From positions 119,213 to 183,212 of the forward strand of contig QKYT01000149.1 of assembly GCA_003550305.1 (NCBI GenBank): a stretch of 64,000 nt of DNA. Direction: 5' to 3'. This DNA comes from Glomus cerebriforme. Its lineage: Eukaryota > Glomeromycota > Glomeromycetes > Glomerales > Glomeraceae. Position 1 is the stretch's first letter. Every line of letters starts with the position of its first letter. The position numbers were made by a program, and so were the translations under genes. This document shows positions 1 through 12,155 of this stretch, one piece after another. The notes under the pieces are model-generated. The model made no database searches. It saw only the letters and a program-made list of their open reading frames with translations, and was not told the DNA's origin.

Positions 1-1969
1 AGTTCTTATTTTTAATATATTTATTAGAAAAAAAAAAATACTTTTATAGTATCTAGTTTATAACTTTACTATTTATTTTAATATTATATTTTAATATTCT
101 TTTATTTTTTTTTTTGATGTTTCTAAACAACATGTTACATCATGCATCTTAAAGAACTAAAAAGAGATCATTATTGTGAAACAAATAATTATAAATATAA
201 TAATAAGAAAAGTCAATCAAATAAAACTGGTTAATTATAAATCTATTTTTTAAATATTTCTCTACTTTTATTACTATATTAAATATAAATTAAATATCCT
301 TGAAATGATATGTATATCCTTTTAAAAAATCAGGAATATAAGTACATAATTTTGTAAAAATACCTATTTAAAAAATTCACTGTAAATAAAATTACAAATT
401 ATAATTCAGAATAAATAAAGTTATAATCTTTTCTACAAAATTTTCTTAGTCTTAACTTCTTCTGATTTCATTCATTTAATAAATAAAATAAAGATAATTA
501 CCTTAAAAACTTAAAATAACTAAATATATTAGTACAAAAATAATTGAATTGTTATTATACATAAAACTGAAATTAAATTTTAAAAGTTAAAATATTTTGG
601 TTTGAAAGCCTAAAAGTTAAAATTAAAGTCAAAATAAACTAAAATTATATTATATTATATGATTTCATATAATTATAAAATAGAATAAAACTTTAAACTG
701 TAATAAATAACTTTATTAATATTAATATTACAGATATAAAATATATATTATTTAAATCCTCTCATCAAAGATAAATCTAATAGTATAAAGATCAATTATT
801 GGATACTAAAATGATAAATTTTAAGATTTTAAGTTTAATACTATTTATTTATTATAAAAATCATATGATATAATATAATTTCAGCTATTATTATTTTGAC
901 TATTTTGATTATTTTAAAGTAGAAATTATCCTAATTTCAGTTTCATATATAGTTATTATCTAAAGAAAAGACAAAAAATTATAAGTGTATTTTATAAAAG
1001 AAAATATAAATAATTTAAGCTACTAAATTCATATGTGAAATAAAGATAAAAGCATTTTTACTTAGATTTTTAAAGCTTTCTGCTATTTAGAAAAGCTTTG
1101 AAGTTATATTTTTATTTTTCAAAAAAATAATCAAAAATTATGAAAAAGAATTGAACCAGTATTAATATATATTTAATATTTAATAATAAATATAATTATT
1201 AATTTTAATATTAATTTTGATATAAAAATTTAAGTAAACTTTTATTTGTATATTAATACTTTTATATTATTATAGGATTTTAAATATCTAATATATAACT
1301 TATAGTTGATTTATATTAAAGTTAATACTTTTTGCTAAAACAGTTTTTTATGATTTATTTACTAAATATAAATGAATTTTTTTTTATTTTATAAAGCCTA
1401 AAGCTACAAATTAAAAAAAAAGTTTATTAAGATTAGACTTTTAAATAATAAGAAAATTGCAAATATAATTTTAAACTTTTTAAATTTAATTTAATTTGCT
1501 AAAACTTTAATAGTAAAATCAAATTATGAGTTGTTTTATAAATATTCAGGATCTTATTATTATATTATAATTTTTTATTTAAAATCTTTATTTATTTTTT
1601 AATATTTTAAAGTAAAAATACAAAATAATTTCTATTTTTTAATATTTAAATATATAAAATATAAAATATTTTTAAAAAAATATTTAAATAAATGTTACAT
1701 AAAAATAATATGGCTAATAATGATAAATTTTGAACCAATCATATTTAAGAGAAGGAAAAATCTATAAACTATCTATATTGTTGGTATATAGGAATGCCAA
1801 AATATTATAATATATTATACTAATTTAATATTAAACTGGTATAATATTGTTTAATATAAAAAATTGAATTAAATTCTGGTGTAATTATTTCACTATTATA
1901 CTATTTTAATGTCTAATTGTTAGAAATAACTATGTGATAAATTTTTAAAGATACAGTATAATATTATAG
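1..1969. other. AT-rich gene-free region
   Basis: Nearly pure A/T sequence with short homopolymers and no reading frame of convincing length or composition on either strand. No RNA gene, tandem repeat or splice-linked exon chain was seen. Confidence 0.6.
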
Positions 1970-2260
1970 ATTTACCGAAATTTTTAATTTTGGCCAATGG
2001 TAATTTTGGCCAAGATTATAAAGTCACGTGAAGTAAAATTTCTAGTCATCTGATGACGCCTCCACGTGAGTTTTGGCCGGCATTATGGCATTAAGAAATT
2101 AACCATGTGACAAATAAGAGCATGACAAATATGATTTCACACAAGTGAAAATGAAAAGTGGAGGGGTGTGACGCGGTATGACAAATATTTTACTATGATC
2201 ACGTGGAAGCGGTAAAAGTGACGATGATACTGGGTACGGGGGGGTAGTTGCAAATCTTCT
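1970..2260. repeat. Dispersed repeat, copy 1 (GTGACAAAT family)
   Basis: This block is much richer in G and C than its surroundings. It contains repeated TTTTGGCCAA boxes, several TGACAAAT motifs and three CACGTG palindromes. Its core (ATGTGACAAATA, then GATTTCACAC, then AAAATGAAA, GGAGGGGTG and TGACAAAT) recurs in the same order and orientation at 27.27-27.38 kb. It therefore looks like a non-autonomous dispersed element. No ORF, terminal repeats or target-site duplication were resolved. Confidence 0.6.
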
Positions 2261-3299
2261 AGGGAAGATTGATGATTATCCCTTAACAGTTAATTTGTAA
2301 TTTCCCTGCGTTTAAGTAAAGTAAGGGATAAATTGCACTGTTCCCAAAATAAGCTTATCAATTGAATATCAAATTTATACAAAGAAATGAATGGAATGAA
2401 ATAAATGGGCGGAACCGGAATTGATAAATTGATAATTTTTTAAGTTTCACTGGGTTAAAAATATGTGTAGACATTCGTGATAATTTTCATTGAAGCATAT
2501 ATAAGTAATTTTAATTGGTCGATATAGTGTTTTTTTTCGCCTTAGGCGTAAAAAATTTTTTTTCCCTTTCTCACAGGCTCATAGTTTTTCTGCGAGATGT
2601 AAATAATCGCATGGTTTATTTTATATGAAAACTTTTTTTGCCACTTTTTACTTAAATTGAATTATTCATTTATGTTTCGTCGGCAAACCCGCATTTAATT
2701 AAATTATTTATTCTACTAAATTTGGGAAAAAGGATCCCGTTTGCTCCGACAACTTCCTTATTGAAAAAAAATTTCAAGTTAAAGAAAATCTGCTTCCTTG
2801 TCCAACAATAGGTTAATAGTTATAACTTTACCGCAAATAAAAATTTTTAATTCATATAAAAATTTATTCTTGGACAACAAACTAATGTAAAGTTCCATAA
2901 ATAACAAAACACAAATAAAAAAGGTTAGAAAGTATCTAAGAATAATGTTGTGAAACACATGAAATATTGACTTATAAATACTCTGTGAGAGGCTACGGAA
3001 CCATTATATATTAAATTGTCCATCTCGAAAAGTCTTTCTTCCCTAATTCTATTGAAAAATCTAATTTTTTCTTTTATTAAAATAATTATTTTTCTTTCAT
3101 GTTTTCAATTTTATTAAAATCTTGATTAAAATTTTACATTTTAATCTGTTTGTTTTGTCCTTTTGTAACGCTAGCAGTTGAGCTAGCTCTTTAATAAAAT
3201 AATAATTTTTTTTAGTAAGTTTCATAAAATTTGTCTATTAAATTAGTTGACAACAATTCTTATTTACTTTTTTTCTTAATTACCAGCTTGTTTATTTAA
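2261..3299. other. Intergenic, upstream of kinase gene
   Basis: AT-rich sequence without coding character. It includes the presumed promoter and 5' leader of the kinase-like gene. No clear TATA box or other site could be assigned. Confidence 0.5.
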
Positions 3300-4698
3300 A
3301 TGGGTTGCTATTCCAGTAAATATACGTCCCGGGAATCATTTGAAATAAATTCTCTATCTAATAAATTTTGTCCAACATGCAAACAACAATATACACAACG
3401 TGGATGGTGTCAACCATGCGAAATAAAACGATTTAGAGATGATTTTCATAACTGGACAAGCGGAAACAATGACCTTGATAATTTAATTAGACATTCTCAA
3501 TTAAATACAACAGCTCCTTTAATGTTCTTAGAATGGATACCTTATGACAAATTTGAAGATATCAAGGAGATAGATCGAGGTGGTTTTGGTACCGTTTACA
3601 AGGCAAATTGGGATCTTGGACCTAAATTATATTGGGATGATTCGAGACGTCATTGGGTGCGTGAAGGTGAAAAACAAGTTGCTCTTAAACGACTATATCA
3701 TACCAATAAAGCGGATGCAGAATTTTGGAATGAGGTATGTTAAATTATATAAAGTTAATTTAATAAAAGAAAAAATTTTTTTAAAATATATATATATATA
3801 TTTTTTTTAGCTCAAATGTCATCGCTGCAAACAAAATAAGTATATTCCTCGTTGTTATGGATTCAGTAGAAACCCATCTACGAAAGATTATGTATTAGTG
3901 TTCGAATTAGTGGATGGAGATTTGAGACATTATCTCAAGAAAAGTTTCGTGGATATTACATGGGAGAAAAAATTGGGAATTGTTTACAACATTGCACACG
4001 GACTAATGACAATTCATAATGCTGGTTTAATTCATAGGAACTTTCATAGTGGCAATATACTAAGACATTTTAATGGATCACAGAGCTTAACTTATATCTC
4101 GGATTTGGGACAATATCGACCCGCAAATAAACAAAATGGCAATGGAGTATATGGAGTTTTAGTTTATGTAGCCCCCGAAGTTTTATGTGGCGAAGAATAT
4201 ACTGAAGCTTCTGACGTATATAGTTTTAGTATGATTATGTGGGAAATCGCATCAGGACAGAAGCCATTTTATGATCGTCCACACAATGCAGAACTCGCAC
4301 GAGAAATATGTAATGGACTTCGTCCATCAATAATAATGGAAACTCCCCAATGCTATGTCGAACTTATGGAAAAATGTTGGAATGCAGACCCTAAACAACG
4401 TCCAGATATTAGAGAATTGGAAAAAACCTTGATGTCATGGGGCTGGCACATGGGAATGTCACAGAAGCATAGTGTGTCTGATCAATTTATTTCTGCTGAA
4501 AAAGAAAGATTACGATTATTAGAACATCTTGGTTCTCAGTTAGAACCTTTCAAGAAACCACATCCGGAGTCTTTTTACAAAAGCCGTTTTTTGGATTTTC
4601 CCGATTTACCAACACCTCGCAATCTTTATGATGGCATCAATGAATCTAATTATTCATTTTCAATTTCTGGAATTCCCGGTGAAGATGGTAATAATTAA
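3300..4698 (+). CDS. TKL-type kinase-like protein, probable pseudokinase
   Basis: Two exons (3300-3734 and 3811-4698) join in frame across a 76-bp GT-AG intron to give about 440 residues. The N terminus starts MGCYSS, a G2/S6 N-myristoylation pattern with a palmitoylatable Cys3. A CxxC...CxxC zinc-binding pair (C24, C27, C37, C40) follows. The kinase domain shows a Gly-rich loop (GGFGTVYKA, residues 94-102), the VALK lysine (K130), a catalytic loop HRNFHSGN (220-227), DLG (243-245) in place of DFG, and APE (266-268). The HRD aspartate is replaced by Asn (codon 4039-4041), so phosphotransfer is doubtful, although the ATP-site lysine and the DLG aspartate remain. Large TKL/Sel1-kinase expansions are known in Rhizophagus, and signalling or scaffolding is inferred. 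Confidence 0.85.
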
Positions 4699-5934
4699 TA
4701 ACTACATATCATTGAAATGAAACTTTGACAATATCTTCATTATTCGAGTAATGGTTTAAATTCCTTTATAGACAAACTTATATTGAGTAAGACTTTGGAG
4801 GAGACACGGATTAATTTCACTTAATCAAAATTACATTTATAATTTATGAAACTGGGAGTGATACTGTGCTATTCAAAATTTTATTTTAGAGCAAAGTTTT
4901 CCCATAATGATCATAATGATCGGGAAAGCTTTGTGACTTCATCACTGAAGATATTGCGATATCTATTGGTAAGCTAGATTTGTGGTAAAATGAACAATAT
5001 GTAGAGTTAATTCTTTCAACTAACTTTCTTTTGAAAAAAAATCTTACAAAGGAGACAATAAAATACGTCATGAGTTGGAATTAATAGAAGAAGAAGATAA
5101 TTTATTGATATCTTTCTGGTGATCCTTAAAGGAATTTTAATATTCTGATTAATTTATTTTCATTGGACAATTTCATTCAAAACATTTAATTTTTCAACAT
5201 ATTTAGATTAAACATATCTCAAATTGTAAATTAGATTTTTTTTTTTCATTGTATTTTTAGAATAATTTTATCTTTTCCTAATTATTTCTTTATTTTATTT
5301 ATTTTATTTGAAATTACTGTATTAGAATAGCAACTATGTGTGCATCATTGTACCCTGTTTATACATGCAAAGTATATACCTGATAAAAAATTGATTTTTA
5401 TACTTGAATTAAAGCTAATATTTTGTCTAACTTCTGATTCATACTGTTGATTTTTAGTTTCATCTATAGCTTAACAAATGCTGATACTTGTTTTAGTTGG
5501 CCTATTTTTCCGTATCTTGATATTTCCATTACCTCTGGTTTATATGAACATATAAATGTCCGTGGCATTCTTTTACTTGATTATCTTTGGTTTTAGCTAA
5601 TTCTCAGTATCCAAAGTTCAACGCAAATAACTCAACCGGATTGTTTACAAATAGTTTCTACCAAATATGTAGACATGAAATGACCTAATACCCAATTCCA
5701 AAATTGACATTTGTTTTATGATTTTTGGGTTGTAGTCCAAACTTAGACATCCAAAACTGGAATTTCGATTTGGGAGAAAAGCAAAAAATTTTAGAACTCT
5801 CAAGTGTTCCAAATCTAACTTGGGAGGATATGGTCAAGTTAGGACATTCAACACCCCCAAACCTAAATTTTCACTAATTATAAAAAAAAAAAAAAAAAAA
5901 AAGAGCAATCTAATATCTGAAATGTGTGCCATCT
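4699..5934. other. Intergenic after kinase gene
   Basis: No gene is supported here. The 5650-5880 part has mixed composition with several CCCAA/TTGGG-type boxes and could be an old repeat. An A-tract ends it at about 5881-5902. Confidence 0.4.
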
Positions 5935-7085
5935 TAAGTGGTAATCACTACCATGATTTGATGGTCGGGCTGACCATCCGTGACAAATAATTCACGTGAC
6001 TTCTGTGACAAATATAAACGACCCCCAGCATTACCATAAAAAAAATGTAGCCGGACAGATTTTGCCGCGTTAATTATGTTCAACCACGAAACGCCGAAAC
6101 TGAAGCAGCACAATGTATTCATTAAGCAGACTTTTTTTATTATTTATTACAATAAACTATTATTTTTGCTTTATTCTACTTTTATTATTGCTAACATATT
6201 TTATTTGTTTTTTGTTTAAAAATTCTTAATTTTATATTTACAATTACAATACTACTAAATATAATACAATACTATTCCCAATACATTGTATTACATCATT
6301 CATCTTTTCTAATGATTTGAAATTTGGCTGAACATTTTTTAACCATAGATGACATTTTGGCTTATTACGAAATTCCTTTAATAGTTCCTTAGTCTTGAAA
6401 TATAATGAGCAAAATATTAATAAATAATAACATAATTTCAAGTAAATTATCAAAATACCTTATTTAATACTTCACATAAATAATCCAAATCCNTCTCATA
6501 AATATGCTGTTCATCGTCACTTTCAGCAATATAATTATCATTATTTTCAACAACTGGATTCCGAATTGTTGAAATATTTAATATTTTCTCCTTCATAAAC
6601 TTCATTAGTATTACTTAAAGAAGTCAAAGAATTATACACAGTTTCTGTTATCTGAATAACTAATTATCACATTAAGTTTTTCCTTTGTATTTTTTATTGA
6701 ACGTGATCTTTTAATATTATTTTGGCATTTGTGACATTTTTTCAAAATAACTCCTTTTTCATTTAAAAATTCACAGCTTTCTTGAGTACAATGACATCCT
6801 TTACAAATCTTATTTTGTTGTTGAATTGACATATTAATAAGTTTTTTTCAAAAAAAAACTCATGGAAGAAAGAAAGAGGTATATGGATACTGGTGTAAAT
6901 GATCAATAAAGTTTATATAATCATGATCAGTCATGATTATCACAGTGTCACACCAAAAAATAATCATCCAAAGATCATGTGAAATGCATATAATGCAGCA
7001 AAATCTGTCTGACTACCATTTTTTTTATGGTAATGGTGAGGTCATTGACAAATATAAACTAGCAAATTTTATTGGATGGAATTGT
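5935..7085. mobile_element. Small inverted-repeat element carrying a decayed gene
   Basis: About 50 bp at 6019-6068 is repeated in inverted orientation at 6995-7041: CAAAATCTGTC, then CTAC, a T8 run and ATGGTAATG, with few mismatches. Both ends also carry GACAAATATAAAC (6006-6018 and 7047-7059). Between the arms lies a decayed zinc-ribbon gene on the minus strand. The arrangement fits a degenerate DNA transposon or MITE-like element. Exact outer ends and a target duplication could not be set, so the limits are approximate. Confidence 0.5.
6244..6832 (-). pseudogene. Zinc-ribbon gene remnant inside the inverted-repeat element
   Basis: An ORF of 66 codons from 6832 encodes a Cys-rich head: CKGCHCTQ, then Cys 16, then CHKC, followed by a basic KRSRS stretch. 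Coding-like sequence continues downstream with at least one frame change through an acidic segment ending near VLNK. A plausible GT-AG intron follows, and then a last piece starting TKELLKEF (down to 6244). One base is ambiguous (n at 6493). The Cys pattern resembles the N-terminal zinc module of repetitive Rhizophagus ORFs linked to transposons. Function is unknown, and the frame change plus short length argue that it is dead. Confidence 0.45.
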
Positions 7086-7820
7086 TTTGTGTAACATTTA
7101 TTAGAAAATTTTCGTGATATTTTTTTTTTAAAAAAAAGTAAAACAAAATTTGGTATTACTTTAAAAGTAATTTTTTGAGCAAATATTACAATATACATAG
7201 TAAAATATTTTCTACAATTTCAAGTGTAAAGGTTATATTAATAGAGTTAATATAATCATGAAAAAATACTATAAAGTAGAATACCACCATATAATATTAT
7301 ATTATATGGTGATATCCCACTTAGACTAGATTATAGTACTACTCTATAATCTATATACTACCTATAATCTAATTATCACTATATAATCTGAATACTATTA
7401 TATAATCTGAATATCACTATATAATCTAATAATATAATCTAATTGCCACTATACAGTATATTACAAAAAAAACTGAAAAATCATTCAAGTAATAAAAATG
7501 CACATTACATGCTCAAAATAAATCCAATTTATATTGTATAAATTGTAAAACAAACTTGTAGTCTGAGGCTACATTTTGATATCTTTTATAATCATAAATA
7601 CTTTTCTATTTTTTTGAAAATTTAGTAATAAATATCTACTTCAGAATAAAAAATATAACAAAAAATCAAATTAAATTTTTGAAATATTGGTAAATTAAAT
7701 TTAATTAAAAATACTTAAATATTGTCAATAATAATATACAAAATTAAATATAAAAAAATCAGAAGTCTGAAAGATTTTATGATAAAATAATGGGAATTTA
7801 TTATTCAAATTATCACAATT
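7086..7820. repeat. AT palindrome and TATAATCT tandem array
   Basis: A perfect 12-bp inverted repeat with a 3-bp loop (CACCATATAATA arms) occupies 7285-7311. It is followed to about 7460 by six or so degenerate units of the type TATATAATCTGAATATCAC. The remainder is AT-rich without coding signal. This could be a satellite-like tract or a hairpin-prone remnant of the neighbouring element. Confidence 0.5.
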
Positions 7821-9990
7821 TTGGTATTCATATCAAACACACAATCTATTGATTCATTAAGGAAGGTAAATGCTAAACTCTTAGTTGAGATTTCTAAACT
7901 TAGAAGGAAGTTTGTAGAGATTGAGACTGAGAATGTGAAGCTGAAGCAAATTATTAAGAAAAATATCAGATATGATACTAGAGTTAAGGAATTAGAGCAA
8001 AAAAATACGAAGCTTGAGACCAGACTTATGATAGTGAAATAGGATTCTTTGGTAGTGAATGATCAGTTACATAAAGAAGCAATATCAAAGAGATTTGTAG
8101 AGAAAACTGTATTAGATGTTGATTTATCCAATTCTGTAACAGATCAGCAAAATAATGATGATGCCAAGATATCAAAAGAAAAGGAGATGGATATTTTCTT
8201 AGTTAAGGTAACATTAGTGATAAAATTAGAGAGAGCAGATAAGATGATTACCAAAGACTTATTTTCCATTACTTCAGACTTGACTCACTATGAGGGGGAC
8301 CTTTCCATGACTAGTGTTGAACTTGTAATTCTCTCAGAATAGGTAGTCTAAAAATTGATTCTACTAGCCTATAAGGCCAGTCAGTTACCTCTGATAACAA
8401 ATCATCTGCTGGGACATCACCAGTAAAATTATTTATGACAGACAAACAGGTTTTGGCTTCTAAGAACACAGAGACAAAGTGTCAAAAAATTCCTTATAAT
8501 CAAAAAGTGAAGTAAAATTTGAGGTAAGAACTATCCTTTACTGAAGTTGGTGATGATAAGATTAATAAGACGTTTGATATTTAGATTTCTGAACTCTCTT
8601 TAGAAGCAATTCTAATGAAATCTAGTAAAGTTACAGTACAGAATATAGTTGATCTATTTAGAATAGCAATGAAGTTTAGATGTAAGAAGATTTTATGCTG
8701 GTATTGTTACTATAAAGCATATAAGAATCAAGTCAGAGATGTTAAGTTTAAGAATGGTGTTAATGACAAATCAGCAAGAATATTGGTGTACAGCAAAATT
8801 AAACTTCTTCTTCCTGACATTACTGATGTAAACTTGCATAAAATAACTTTCAGAGCTAAAAAAATTTATATATTGTTTAATGGAATAGGAATAAATAGAA
8901 TCCAAATAATTAGCTATAGTATAAGTGCCATCTCAAATTTATATGATAATCAGATCCAAGACATTATAAATGATTTTCCCAAAAAAACTACTAATATAGA
9001 TGATGTAGATTATGAAGACTCCGTTTTAAATTGGAATGGACACGTGACTTTGAAAACCAATAAGACTGAAATACAAGCAAATCCCTTGGGAGTAAGTACA
9101 TTGGCAAATGTATTATCTGCATCCCAATCTAAGCTAACTTATAACTGCACTTATTTTCTCAACAAGACATTGGATTATTATCCTAATTTATATAAAGAAT
9201 TTAGTAGTGAAAATTTTGATTATTATGGAATTACTGACAAGACATTATGCCCATTATGCAAGTTAGATCATGGTGATGAAGAAAGCATAGAAGGTAAATA
9301 TAAAACCAGATCCTATTTTATTAAATATGACTTGAGATAACTGTATAGTCTCATTATTTTACAATACTATATTTGCTTATGCTTCATTGTGATATTTTTT
9401 ACAGGACTAATTCATGTCAACTATTACCTAATTTAAATTGATTCGCAATCATAAAAAAAAGTCAACATGACTAAGTCTGATAAAGTATTAACCCCAAATA
9501 TCTGGATTGGCATGCCAAATTAACTGGTTTACCAAGTGTTTTGACAGATAGGATTTGGTCCAGCTTATACAAAAAATATAAAAAAGAAACTGGGTATGAG
9601 CCATGGTAATTATCAGAAGCATATGCATCAGAAGCTAGCCTTCTCATAAATTTGAAGCCAGAGAATAAAGTATCCTATTTATCTTTTTCAAAGCAATGTG
9701 AAAAAAAAGGGCCCATCACTTTTGAAGCCAGACCCAATTCAGAATTAATTATCAAATCCGTCTTAGAGCATTTCCCATACTTGAAATTCTGAAATAGTTT
9801 TAGAGGGATTGATAATTATAATTTTGCATCATCTTAGCCATGGAGCTCACCATGTCCTATTTGCAATGGAAAACATGGGAATTATGGATTACATGGCAAA
9901 TGGTATAAAAATGAAACGGAATATTGTCTTATCTGCAATACTTCAAGTAATAAACTCAAGTTCACAATTGTAGCATAGACCGGTCATGTA
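7821..9990 (+). pseudogene. Decayed coiled-coil/WYYYKAY-type repetitive gene
   Basis: Successive open pieces on one strand form one eroded gene. From 7821 comes a heptad-rich coiled coil (EISKLRRKFVEIETENVKLK...), cut by TAG at 8040-8042 but continuing in the same frame to 8339. A linker with several stops covers 8340-8614. A 241-codon open piece at 8615-9340 follows, with CWYCYYKAY, FRAKKIYILF and a CPLCKLDHGDEES Cys pair. Fragments to about 9990 contain LTGLPSVLTDRIWSSLYKKY and a CPICNGKHG pair, with TAA and other stops. The domain order matches a multi-copy family I associate with Rhizophagus; its role is not known to me. A related fossil lies at 19.6-20.3 kb on the minus strand. Confidence 0.6.
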
Positions 9991-10204
9991 CTCACGATCA
10001 CTGAAATGCACAGTACGAAGGTCTTACTGAGGTATTACAAGTATACAAGTGTGTGTTACGCAAAAGTATAGAATCTCATCAAGATTGATATTTTTGCGTG
10101 TGTTACATATCTACTATTTTGGTACCCCCTTAATCTATATATAACTGATAAGTCGTCTCTACAGGTGTAATATCTTTACGCGTCGCGTTTAAACTATCTT
10201 CTTT

Positions 10205-11402
10205 ATGGTTAAAAACAAACGACTTTCTACATGGCTACGCTCCGGCGTTATTGATGAGAACGTTAAAGATACTTTAAAGTCAACTTTAAATGAACTTCAT
10301 AAGATCTGCCCGTTAAATACCTCTCGATCTTCTTTACGCGACTCATTACGTGATATTTTATATAGCGATAAAAACTTCTGTCAAAAGTCCCCGGCTCATG
10401 CAAAAATATTGGGTTGGTTTGAGGGTTCCTCTAAACAGACTAAACAGACTAAACGAGCTCCGTTGCGGTTTTTAAAAAGACTAGGATACATACTTCTGTT
10501 GTTGGAGATTCAACATCAACAATTACAATAATAATAATGATACGAAGTATACTCGTGAAACCTCTCCACCGCCAGTAAAGCAAGAATTCTCTTTTACTAG
10601 TAGTGAACAAGGAGGTATCATTGAACCACTTCTTAATATTGTTGAGAAAGCGTTTTATAAATTTCTTGTTGATAATGAAAGATACATTCCCTCGATGTTG
10701 TGGAATCCTTCTGTGCTAAACAACGACCTCCTGTGAGTACCGACTTTGGTGACGCAGATTTATTGTGTATGATCAATTTTATCATAGAGAATGTAAACCT
10801 TTTTTTGAAAAATTCATTATTCCACGGTCGATTTAAAGCAAATCCCGTTGAATTATTAGCAATTTTAAGAAAAATGTGCGTAACAAAGTGGCGCACGGAA
10901 TTGTTGTTGATGAAAAAGGTCGCTGGAGCGATCATGATCTTCAGCACGTCTCTATTTTAGCTTGTGATGTTGTACTTTGCCTTGGTAAGTTTTTCTTAAG
11001 AGAATAACTTGACTCCGTGTAAGAACATACATAAACTGAACTTTTTTATATTTGACGTTAGGTGGAGACCGCAAAGAGGTATCCTCCAACAAAGAGAATA
11101 TTGATAACGAAATAGTTCAACGATGGATCAACAAGGCCGATAAAGATCACTCTCATTCACCGCAAAAAAGGAAACTTGACGATACGAGTTTTGGAAAGAT
11201 TATAGAATTCATTCTTGATATTCTTGAGAAAACTGAAGAGATTGAAGAGGGAGATAAGCGGAAAATATTGAGATTAGCGTTGGACGAAGACGAATATTTA
11301 ATAAAGCTCTGGAGGGCAATTAAAATTGAAGAAAAACAAGTTCAAATTCGTAAATTTATTCGATCAGTGAATTTGATATTTAATATTACTTTTCTTGTAT
11401 GA
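10205..11402 (+). pseudogene. Frameshifted gene with HEPN-type R-N-x3-H motif
   Basis: Coding sequence runs from ATG 10205 but changes frame at least three times: in the AAT microsatellite near 10525, between about 10671 and 10735, and in the A-run near 10870. A GT-AG intron (about 10986 to 11062) then joins it to an open piece ending near 11400. The central part is mostly helical and contains RNKVAHG (10879-10899). This exactly fits the HEPN signature R-[N/D/H]-x3-H, which forms the RNase active site in many HEPN proteins. The rest is a Ser/Thr-rich N-terminal part and an acidic helical tail. It may be a pseudogene, or an intact gene with homopolymer sequencing errors. RNase activity is inference only. 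Confidence 0.5.
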
Positions 11403-12155
11403 TAAATTCATATACTGTAATAAGTTAACTAAGTTAACTGCTTTATCTATAGAGATTGAAATCGAAAAACGAAAACTCAGGTATTATAAATATATAAATA
11501 GTAGATTAGGTGGCACGGGGAATAAGTTCTCGCGTAAGTCACGTCCAAGTCGGCGTGGGTGCGGTGTCTTAGTCGTTGAGCAATTCATTTGCTCTACGGG
11601 TAGGTTAATCGACATTGGATGAGAGATTATGTTATGATTATGTTACGGTCTCTTAGCTTCTGTCGGACTCGTTGGCTTAACTGAGGATAAACGAAGCTCC
11701 TTATTTCGTATGCCACCTGCAAACTTTATTGTTTTATGTAACATTTCTGACTATTTATACCTTCACTTTTCAGAACGTACTACAGTATACATCTATCACA
11801 CTTAACTGATTTCCACTTGTCCTAAACAACAGATAAGAAGACCTTCTATTTTGAAAATTACGCGTTATCGTCGCCTTCAATATCATTGCATAGAACTTCT
11901 GCTACTTTACTTGTAAATAGATAAATATTGTAGCGTAACATATTTTTAGTATTGGAAATAAACTGCTTTATTACCATATGAATTCTGTTATATTGCATGG
12001 GATATCAATGCTTATATAAAATTCTTTTTAATACTAATAAAAACTTGAAGTGTACGATAATATTATATTTTCGAACCCAAATAAAACCATGTAAATAGAA
12101 CTGGCAAAGCTTGCTTCGTAAGTATTGTTACTGCGCCACAGTCACGTGATATTAA
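11403..12155. other. Intergenic with possible 3' exon of the HEPN-type gene
   Basis: A possible short exon encoding IEIEKRKL lies near 11450-11480 after an in-frame acceptor, so the upstream gene may end here rather than at 11402. Nothing else coding is supported. Confidence 0.3.

Noticed and set aside
5934..6122. 62-codon ORF on minus strand
   Set aside because: It coincides with the left arm of the inverted-repeat element and is best explained as repeat DNA.
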